NCBI GenBank assembly: GCA_023419055.1
Contig: JAEZYO010000668.1
Location: forward strand, 1 to 10,838
Reading direction: 5' to 3'
Length of the DNA: 10,838 bases
Origin: Pseudomonadota bacterium
Lineage (GTDB): Bacteria > Myxococcota > Polyangia > Polyangiales > Polyangiaceae
Shown in pieces: positions 1 through 5,433 of this stretch; position 1 is the stretch's first letter, and each line of letters opens with the position of its first letter. A model generated the notes under the pieces. The model worked only from the letters and a program-made list of their open reading frames with translations. It did not search any database and was not told where the DNA came from. The position numbers and the translations under genes are program-made.

Positions 1-786
1 GTGCTGAACGTGGTGGGAGAAGCGGCCGAGAGCGGGACCATTCACCCGGCGGCCGCGGAGATCTCCACGCGCGCGCTCGAGTTCGTGAACACGGCGGTCG
101 GCCGCGTCATGGTCCCCCGCTCGCGCATCGTGGCCATTCCGCGCAACGCCGACGAGAACACGATCAAGCAGGTCGCGCTCGAGCATGGCTTTTCGCGGTT
201 CCCGGTCTACGGCAAGGACCTCGACGACATCGTCGGGTACGTGCTCGTCAAGGACATGCTCGCCATCGCGTGGGAGCGACAGCTCGTCGTGCTCGAGGAC
301 TTGATACGGCCTCCGTGGGTGGTGAGCGAGATGTCGCGCGGGCCGGAGGTGTTGAAGCAGATGCAAGACGAGCGCGTGCACCTCGCGGTCGTCGTCGACG
401 AGCACGGCGGCACCGCCGGCATCGTCACGATGGAGGATCTGCTCGAGGAGCTGGTGGGCGAGATCACGAGCGAGCTCGCCGAGCCGGAGCCGCGCTCGGT
501 GCGCCTGCAGCCCGATGGATCGGCACTCGCCCGCGGCGACGCGACCGTGCGCGAGGTGAACCGCGAGCTCGATCTCGCCCTCCCGGAGGGCGACAGCTAC
601 AGCACGTTGGGCGGCCTGTGCTCCGTGCTCGCCGGCCACTTGCCGAGGGAGAAGGAGGAGCTCTGGTCGCCGGACGGCACGCGGCTCGTCGTGGTGAAGG
701 CGACCCCTCGGGCGGTGCTCGAGGTCAGGATCTGCCGCGGTCACTCGGGCGGCCTGGGTGAGCCCGAGCCGCAAATGGGCGAGTGA
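1..786 (+). CDS. CorC/HlyC-family CBS-domain membrane protein, 5'-truncated
   Basis: This is the C-terminal 261 residues of a DUF21-CBS-CorC_HlyC protein, a family of inner-membrane proteins implicated in Mg/Co or other cation transport. Seen here: a first CBS motif at about residues 36-90 (including VMVPRSRIV and GFSRFPVY), a second at about 104-155 carrying the diagnostic VVDEHGGTAGIVTMEDLLEE block, and a C-terminal CorC_HlyC (transporter-associated) domain at about 168-245. The N-terminal transmembrane DUF21 domain normally present is missing. The reading frame is open from base 1, so the gene almost certainly begins upstream and the GTG at base 1 is probably internal. The stop is TGA 784-786. 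A 253-bp gap separates it from the next gene, so it is probably not part of the downstream operon. The family assignment is secure; the transported ion cannot be told from sequence. Confidence 0.93.
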   Translation: MLNVVGEAAESGTIHPAAAEISTRALEFVNTAVGRVMVPRSRIVAIPRNADENTIKQVALEHGFSRFPVYGKDLDDIVGYVLVKDMLAIAWERQLVVLEDLIRPPWVVSEMSRGPEVLKQMQDERVHLAVVVDEHGGTAGIVTMEDLLEELVGEITSELAEPEPRSVRLQPDGSALARGDATVREVNRELDLALPEGDSYSTLGGLCSVLAGHLPREKEELWSPDGTRLVVVKATPRAVLEVRICRGHSGGLGEPEPQMGE

Positions 787-995
787 GCGGCCCGGCCGGA
801 GTGGGACACGGCGGAGATCCGACGACGAGAGCCGTCGCAAGTTGCCACGCCACCGCTCCACGAGAAGGCGAGAGCGAGGGCGGAGACGGCGAATTTTCTG
901 CCGCTCGGCGTGACGTCGGTCGCGCTCCACCCTTTTGAGTGACGGCGGCTCTGGTCGAGGCAAAATGCCGCGCGTCGATTAGCGCCCTTCGCGCG

Positions 996-1013
996 TGGAA
1001 CGGCACTGTTCGA
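996..1013. promoter_or_regulatory. imperfect palindrome just upstream of the B12/bilin operon
   Basis: The 18-mer TGGAACGGCACTGTTCGA is an imperfect inverted repeat: outer arms TGGAAC and GTTCGA pair at five of six positions across a 6-nt centre. It lies 26-43 bp before the first operon start and is immediately followed by the Shine-Dalgarno-like AGGAG. Its place suits an operator or an mRNA hairpin near the ribosome site, but short repeats arise easily by chance in GC-rich DNA. No consensus promoter with acceptable spacing was found beside it. The rest of 787-1039 shows no other feature I can support. Confidence 0.22.
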
Positions 1014-1040
1014 GGAGCTAGTGTGCCGACATTCCCGTGA
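1013..1040 (+). other. possible leader mini-ORF with Shine-Dalgarno site
   Basis: AGGAG at 1013-1017 is the only good ribosome-binding site ahead of the operon. It is too far (about 19-22 nt) from the GTG (1037) or ATG (1040) of the B12-binding gene, but sits 5 nt before GTG 1023. That GTG opens a five-codon reading frame (V-P-T-F-P) ending at TGA 1038-1040, which overlaps ATG 1040 as TGATG. Translation could therefore start on the leader and reinitiate at the B12 gene. This is an inference from spacing only; a five-codon frame may be coincidental. Confidence 0.25.
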
Positions 1041-1702
1041 TGGCAGCGCGCATCGAGCCGCCCCACCCGTTGCTTTCGCCTTATTTGAAGGCGCAGCTGC
1101 GCGGCGAGCGCGAGGAGGCGCTCCGCCTGGTGCTGGAGGACGGCCTCGGGCGCGGCCTCTCGATCAAGGAGCTCGAGCTCGACGTCTTGCAGGCGGCGCA
1201 GCGCGAGGTCGGCAGGCTCTGGCAGAAGAACCAGGTCAGCGTGGCGGAGGAGCACCTCGCGACCAGCGTCACGCAGCTCGTGATGTCGCACCTGTATCGC
1301 CACCTGCCGCGTGAGAGGCACAACGGCAAGGTCGCGCTCGTGGCCTGCGTCGAGGGTGAGCTCCACGACATGGGCGGGCGCTTCGGCGCCGACTTCCTCG
1401 AGATGGCAGGCTTCGAGGTGCGCTTCCTCGGCGCGAACGTCCCGACGCAGAGCCTGCTCGCGATGGTGGAGCGAGATCGCCCGGACGTCCTCGGGCTGTC
1501 GGCGGCGATGAGCTTCCATTTGCCCGCCCTGCGCGCGGCGATCGACGGCGTGCGAGCGCTCCGCGGCGCGGAGTATCCCATCATCGTGGGAGGGCACGTG
1601 CTCGAGTGGTCGCCCGAGCTCTCGCGGGAGCTCGGCGTTCAAGTCCTCGGCACCTGCGCGGACCGGCTCGTGAAGGGGTGCAGGGAGTACCTCGGGTGCT
1701 GA
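1040..1702 (+). CDS. stand-alone cobalamin-binding protein with B12-photoreceptor-type motif
   Basis: A 220-residue soluble protein with the two-part cobalamin module: a helical cap at about residues 10-88 and a Rossmann-like B12-binding domain at about 96-218. In the cap, W61 followed by E71-H72 gives the Wx9EH signature. In CarH/LitR-type photoreceptors these residues cover the upper axial face of adenosylcobalamin and make the complex light-sensitive. In the Rossmann part, ELHDMG (E107, H109, G112) matches the ExHxxG base-off/His-on motif, H109 being the predicted lower cobalt ligand. LGLSAAMS (S154) and IIVGGH (G184-G185) fit the nucleotide-tail loops. Unlike CarH there is no MerR DNA-binding domain. 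I chose ATG 1040 over the adjacent GTG 1037 because of the TGATG overlap with the upstream mini-ORF; an in-frame TAG at 1019-1021 rules out longer starts. It is the first gene of the operon and overlaps the next by 7 bp. B12 binding is well supported; light sensing is inference. Confidence 0.9.
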   Translation: MAARIEPPHPLLSPYLKAQLRGEREEALRLVLEDGLGRGLSIKELELDVLQAAQREVGRLWQKNQVSVAEEHLATSVTQLVMSHLYRHLPRERHNGKVALVACVEGELHDMGGRFGADFLEMAGFEVRFLGANVPTQSLLAMVERDRPDVLGLSAAMSFHLPALRAAIDGVRALRGAEYPIIVGGHVLEWSPELSRELGVQVLGTCADRLVKGCREYLGC

Positions 1703-2397
1703 CGCGGACCGAGCTCGCTTCCGCGCTCGAGCGGCTCGCGCCACGCCTCGGCGAGCGCGCGCGCAGGCGCCTGTACGAGGATCCCTTCTGGCTCCTGCGC
1801 TACGGCGAGCGCGGCGTGAGGCACTCGCGAGAAGACGGCGATTTTCACCTGAAGTATCTCTGCCAGGCGCTCAGGGAGGGCGACCCCGGCCTGCTCGCGA
1901 GGTACGGCGTCTGGCTCCGCTCGCTGCTCGTCTCGCGGGGCATGTGCAGCCGCCACCTGGCCGACAACTTCACCTACTTGATCGACGAGCTTCGCCTGGA
2001 GCTCCCCCCCGAGGAGGCCGAGCTCGCCTCCGGTTACCTCCACGCGGCCGCGCGCTCTCTCGAGTACTCGGAGGGCCCCGCGGGGGCTCTCTCTGCTCGC
2101 GCGGCGTCGGTGATCGCCCGGGTCGAGCGCGAGCTCGCACCGCCGAGTCCCCCGCTCTCGCGCGAGGTGGCGTCGGTGACGTCCTACCTGGCTGACGCGC
2201 TCGCCGAGGGAAAGCCCGAGATCTTGACGGCGTACCTCGACGTTCTGCAAAGCTCCGACGAGTTCGTGCTCTCGACGCGTGTGGCCGAGCTCCTCGACGC
2301 GCTGTCGCGCGCCGTCGTGGCCGAGCTCGAAGACTCGCCGGCACGCGCCGTCCTCGACGTCGTTGCCGAAGCGCGGAACAAGCGAGTCATCGCATGA
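1696..2397 (+). CDS. all-helical phycobiliprotein/BBAG-like globin (putative bilin-binding), with internal repeat
   Basis: A 233-residue, predicted all-helical soluble protein. GTG 1696 is chosen as start because GGGAG (1683-1687) lies 8 nt upstream and longer versions would run deep into the preceding gene. Residues 44-63 (S-R-E-D-G-D-F-H-L-K-Y-L-C-Q-A-L-R-E-G-D) align without gaps to the phycocyanin beta-subunit segment starting at its bilin Cys84 (C-L-R-D-G-E-I-I-L-R-Y-V...AGD), as I recall that sequence. D47 falls on Asp87, which contacts the bilin pyrroles, while Cys84 is replaced by S44. The following helix fits too (LLxxY, then LR about nine residues on). Together with the bilin reductase two genes downstream, this suggests a bilin biosynthesis-associated globin, a phycobiliprotein paralogue found beside pre-PcyA reductases in non-photosynthetic bacteria. 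Residues 54-74 recur at 164-184 (10 of 21 identical), suggesting an internal duplication. The assignment rests on remembered sequences, so it is moderate; otherwise the gene is a real hypothetical. Confidence 0.6.
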   Translation: MLTRTELASALERLAPRLGERARRRLYEDPFWLLRYGERGVRHSREDGDFHLKYLCQALREGDPGLLARYGVWLRSLLVSRGMCSRHLADNFTYLIDELRLELPPEEAELASGYLHAAARSLEYSEGPAGALSARAASVIARVERELAPPSPPLSREVASVTSYLADALAEGKPEILTAYLDVLQSSDEFVLSTRVAELLDALSRAVVAELEDSPARAVLDVVAEARNKRVIA

Positions 2398-2696
2398 TCG
2401 TGGTCACTTCACGCATCGTCGTCGTGAGCGACAACGCGGACGAGGTCGCGCACGCGTACGCCACGCGTTTGCGGCGCGCCGAAGCGGCGCCCGGCTGTCT
2501 CGGCATCGAGATTCTGCGGCACCTCGAGCGGCCCGGTGAGTTCGTGGTCTACTCTCGCTGGCGGGCGCTCGACGACTACGAGGCGTACCGCCGCTCGGAC
2601 GCGTTCAAGGCGGCGCACGCGCGCATCGGCGCCATGGGCACGACGCCGAAGGTCTCCCACGATCGTTCGCTCGACGCGTACGAGGTGCTCTCGTGA
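2394..2696 (+). CDS. antibiotic biosynthesis monooxygenase (ABM/IsdG-fold) domain protein
   Basis: A 100-residue single-domain protein of the dimeric ferredoxin-like ABM fold, closest in pattern to HmoA/HmoB/IsdG heme-degrading monooxygenases. These start MIVVTN-R and carry a C-terminal segment like SDVFKAAH. Seen: MIVVTSRI at the N-terminus, APGCLGIEILR (about 32-42), GEFVVYSRW (48-56) and SDAFKAAH (68-75). H75 matches the proximal heme-ligand His of IsdG. The other two residues of the IsdG Asn-Trp-His triad are changed: S6 where Asn is expected and Y65 where Trp is expected. It may therefore bind heme or a bilin without classical heme cleavage, or use altered chemistry. The ATG overlaps the preceding stop as ATGA and its stop overlaps the next GTG, so translation is coupled on both sides. 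Its place before a bilin reductase makes a tetrapyrrole substrate plausible. The fold is secure, the activity is not. Confidence 0.87.
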   Translation: MIVVTSRIVVVSDNADEVAHAYATRLRRAEAAPGCLGIEILRHLERPGEFVVYSRWRALDDYEAYRRSDAFKAAHARIGAMGTTPKVSHDRSLDAYEVLS

Positions 2697-3403
2697 GCGG
2701 CTTCGGCTTCGTCGGCGCGCTCGAGCGCTCGGAGGCGGAGCTCGCGGAGCGGCTGTCTCTCGAGCGGATCGCGCTCCCGGCCGGCCTCGAGGGCGCGAGC
2801 GGCACCCTGCGCGGCAACCCCGCGACCATCGAGGCCCGCGCCTACCGAGGCCCCAGGATCGCCTACGCGCGCTTCGTGGCGCTGCAAGGCGCGGGTATCG
2901 AAATCGCGAACCTGCTGTGCTTCGGGAGCGCCACCTACCGCGTTCCGATCTTCGGCGCCGACCTGGTTGCCGTGACTCCGCGCCGAGCCATGCTCGCTGC
3001 CGACCTCACCCCGACCACGCGCGACGGCGCTTTCTGGAGAGAGCAGCTCTCGCCGCTCGCGGAACGTCGCTCCCGGGCCGAGGCGTTGCCCGACGGAGGC
3101 GAGCTGCCGAGCTACTGCGCGAGCTTCTTCTCGAACCTCTACCTCTACGTCCGGGTCGAGCCGGAGCAGCGCGAAGCAGCGCTCGCGAGCTTCGGCGACT
3201 ATTCCACCGTGTACGCGGAGCTCTTGGAGCGCTCGCTGCCCTCGCCCGAGCACTCGGAGCAGGTGTCGAGCTTGCAGCGCGACTACTCGATTTCGCACCG
3301 GAGCGACGACCACGGGCTCGAGCTCCTGTCGAAGGCGTTCGGCAAAGGCTTCGCGCAGGAGTTCATCGCGCGAGTGCTCTTTCCGGCAGAGGTGGCGGCA
3401 TGA
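2693..3403 (+). CDS. ferredoxin-dependent bilin reductase (PcyA/HY2 superfamily, pre-PcyA-like)
   Basis: A 236-residue soluble protein, close to the usual 240-250 of ferredoxin-dependent bilin reductases, which reduce biliverdin with electrons from ferredoxin. It aligns through its length with cyanobacterial PcyA: LPAGL (28-32) with LPEDL; IEARAY (46-51) with the IENRCY region; GAGIEI (66-71); YRVPIFGADLVA (82-93) with YGLPLFGCDIVA; ADLTPT (103-108); and a C-terminal SKAFGKGFAQEFIARVLFP (213-231) like EKAFGEAWAERYMSQVLF. Catalytic D90 matches PcyA Asp105. PcyA Glu76 and His88 are replaced by F61 and N73, and D205 lies where many PebA/PebS/HY2 enzymes have their C-terminal Asp. The product is therefore unlikely to be phycocyanobilin made by the normal four-electron route. 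Start GTG 2693 overlaps the preceding stop by 4 bp; a longer in-frame start is not needed. It lies two genes after the BBAG-like globin, an arrangement known for pre-PcyA enzymes. The family call is strong; exact regiochemistry is unknown. Confidence 0.87.
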   Translation: MSGFGFVGALERSEAELAERLSLERIALPAGLEGASGTLRGNPATIEARAYRGPRIAYARFVALQGAGIEIANLLCFGSATYRVPIFGADLVAVTPRRAMLAADLTPTTRDGAFWREQLSPLAERRSRAEALPDGGELPSYCASFFSNLYLYVRVEPEQREAALASFGDYSTVYAELLERSLPSPEHSEQVSSLQRDYSISHRSDDHGLELLSKAFGKGFAQEFIARVLFPAEVAA

Positions 3404-5433
3404 CGACCTACGGGACGGAAGCGTTCGAGGGCACGAGTCGTGAGTTTCAGCTCGTTTGCGACGAGAAGGGGGCGATCGTCTGGCTCGACGATCGCGCCCG
3501 ACACGTGCTCGGCGGCGAGGTCGGGCGCTCGCTCTACGACTGGGCTGCGCCGGGCACGGAAGAGAAGGTCGCGAGCCTGCTCGCCCGCGCGACGGTGAAC
3601 GATTCTCGCGCCTGGGAGCTCGCGCTTTGCCTGGACGGCGCGCCGAGGACGCTCGCCTTCCGCTCGAAGCCGCTCGCGGAGGCGCAGGTCGCCCTGACCG
3701 GCAGCCTGGTGCCCGAGGACTACGGGCAGGCCTTGATGCAGGTGAGCGCGAACCTCTCCGAGCTCGCGAGCCTCCACCGCGAGACCGATAGGCAGCAGCG
3801 CGAGCTCCTACGGCGGCACGAAGCGCTGCTCCGCCAGCAACGCGAGCTCGAGGACAGCTACAAGGGCATGGTCGCCCTGCACGCGGAGATCGGCGAGAAG
3901 GACGACTCGCTCCGCCGCGCGTCCGAGGTCAAGTCGCGCCTGGTCGCGAACGTCAGCCACGAATTTCGCACGCCGCTGAACTCGATCCTGGGCCTCACCA
4001 AGCTGCTCCTGAGCCGCGCGGACGGAGAGCTGACGGGCGAGCAGGAGAAGCAGCTCGGCTTCGTGCTGCAGTCGGCGGAGTCGCTGTACGCGCTCGTGAA
4101 CGACCTGCTCGATCTCTCCAAGATGGAGGCGGGCAAGGTCGCGCTCCGGGCCGAGAAGTTCGCGGCGCAGAGCCTGTTCGCGTCGCTCCGAGGCATGCTG
4201 CGCCCGATCGCTCCGCAGGGTCCGGTCGAGCTCGTGTTCGACGCGCCCGAAGCGCCCGTCGAGCTCGAGACCGACGAGACCAAGGTCATGCAGGTGTTGC
4301 GGAACCTGATCTCGAACGCCTTGAAATTCACCTCGCAAGGCGAGGTGAGGGTCAGGGTCGCGCTCGATCCGAACGATCGGGTGCGCTTCAGCGTCTCCGA
4401 CACCGGCGTCGGCATCGCCGCGGAGCACCAGGCCCGGATCTTCGAGGAGTTCTTCCAAGTGGACGGCCCGCTGCAGCGGGAGGTGAAGGGTACGGGGCTC
4501 GGCTTGCCGATCGCCCGCAACCTGGTCGAGCGCCTGGGCGGCACGCTCACCGTGAAGAGCGTGGAGGGGCAAGGCTCGACCTTCGAGTTCTCGATCCCGA
4601 GGCGGCACCCCGAGGTCAGCGAGTACGCCGCGCTCGCGGAGCGCAGCCGTCACACCGAGCCGGGCCAGTCGCCGGTGCTCGTGGTCGAAGACGATCGGCA
4701 GACGCTGTTCCTGTACGAGAAATACCTGCGCGGCTCGGGGTTCCAGGTGATCCCCGCGCGCACGGTGGAGGAGGCGCGGGCCGCGCTCGCCCGCGTTCGG
4801 CCCTCCGCCGTGGTGCTCGACATCATGCTCGACGGTGAGGCCTCCTGGACGTTCCTGCACGATCTCAAGAGCAACGAGCGGACCCGCGACATCCCGGCCC
4901 TGGTCGTGACCGTGACCAACCGCGAGGACAAGGCGCGCGCGCTCGGAGCGGACGAGTTTTTCATGAAGCCGATGGAGCGCGAGTGGCTGGTCTCCAAGCT
5001 GAGATCGCTCGCTCGCACCCAGGCGGTCGAGACCGTGCTCGTGATCGACGACGATCAGGTCGCGCGTTACCTCGTGAAGAAGCACCTGTCCGGGCTGCCC
5101 TACGACGTGATCGAGGCGTCGAGCGGCGTGGAGGGCGTTAGGCTCGCCAGGCAGCGCTTGCCGAGCGTCGTCTTCCTCGATTTCGTGATGCCGGAGATGA
5201 GCGCGTTCGACGTGATCGACGAGCTCAAGAAGGATCCGGCGACCCGCAACATCCCCATCATCATCCACACGTCGAAGAACCTGGCCGAGGAGGAGCGCAA
5301 GCGCCTCGAGGTGGAGGCCTCGGCCATTTTGAGCAAGCAGAGCTTGTCGCGCGAGATCGCGATCGGGCGCATTCGCGAGGCGCTCGAGAAGGCGGTGCGA
5401 ACACCGCGCGTCGAGGAGCAGATCCATGGTTGA
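3400..5433 (+). CDS. soluble hybrid histidine kinase, PAS-HisKA-HATPase-REC-REC
   Basis: A 677-residue cytoplasmic sensor kinase without transmembrane segments or signal peptide. Order: a PAS-like domain (about 14-105), a charged coiled coil (about 115-178), HisKA with phospho-acceptor H187 in SHEFRTPLN, and HATPase_c with N-box N306 (NLISNALKF), G1 DTGVGI (334-339), F-box FEEFFQ and G2 GTGLGL (364-369). Two receiver domains follow. REC1 (about 425-537) has E430/D431 and D432, phospho-acceptor D474, T504 and K523 (MKP). REC2 (about 545-662) has D550-D552, D594, T624 and K646. ATG 3400 overlaps the bilin reductase stop as ATGA; reading the frame upstream would only enter the reductase gene. 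With no membrane sensor, the signal is likely cytosolic, through the PAS domain or a partner such as the B12 or globin proteins made from the same transcript. No output domain is present, so phosphoryl transfer to another protein is expected. Confidence 0.96.
   Translation: MTTYGTEAFEGTSREFQLVCDEKGAIVWLDDRARHVLGGEVGRSLYDWAAPGTEEKVASLLARATVNDSRAWELALCLDGAPRTLAFRSKPLAEAQVALTGSLVPEDYGQALMQVSANLSELASLHRETDRQQRELLRRHEALLRQQRELEDSYKGMVALHAEIGEKDDSLRRASEVKSRLVANVSHEFRTPLNSILGLTKLLLSRADGELTGEQEKQLGFVLQSAESLYALVNDLLDLSKMEAGKVALRAEKFAAQSLFASLRGMLRPIAPQGPVELVFDAPEAPVELETDETKVMQVLRNLISNALKFTSQGEVRVRVALDPNDRVRFSVSDTGVGIAAEHQARIFEEFFQVDGPLQREVKGTGLGLPIARNLVERLGGTLTVKSVEGQGSTFEFSIPRRHPEVSEYAALAERSRHTEPGQSPVLVVEDDRQTLFLYEKYLRGSGFQVIPARTVEEARAALARVRPSAVVLDIMLDGEASWTFLHDLKSNERTRDIPALVVTVTNREDKARALGADEFFMKPMEREWLVSKLRSLARTQAVETVLVIDDDQVARYLVKKHLSGLPYDVIEASSGVEGVRLARQRLPSVVFLDFVMPEMSAFDVIDELKKDPATRNIPIIIHTSKNLAEEERKRLEVEASAILSKQSLSREIAIGRIREALEKAVRTPRVEEQIHG

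Noticed and set aside
935..966. TTGAGT and CAAAAT as a promoter for the B12/bilin operon
   Set aside because: The spacer is 20 bp and the -10 matches only four of six bases. A long spacer would fit a MerR-type regulated promoter, but there is no supporting evidence here.
997..1022. GGAAC as a -35 element of an ECF sigma promoter
   Set aside because: No CGTC-like -10 follows at 16-17 bp, and the transcript start would fall almost on the coding start.
1606..1695. Upstream extension of the globin-like gene
   Set aside because: It would overlap the B12-binding gene by almost 100 bp and its residues look like out-of-frame sequence; GTG 1696 has a good ribosome site and only 7 bp of overlap.
2536..3399. 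An apparent upstream extension of the first kinase frame
   Set aside because: This stretch is Arg/Ala-rich low-complexity translation overlapping the clearly coding ABM and bilin reductase genes; ATG 3400 in an ATGA overlap is the sensible start.
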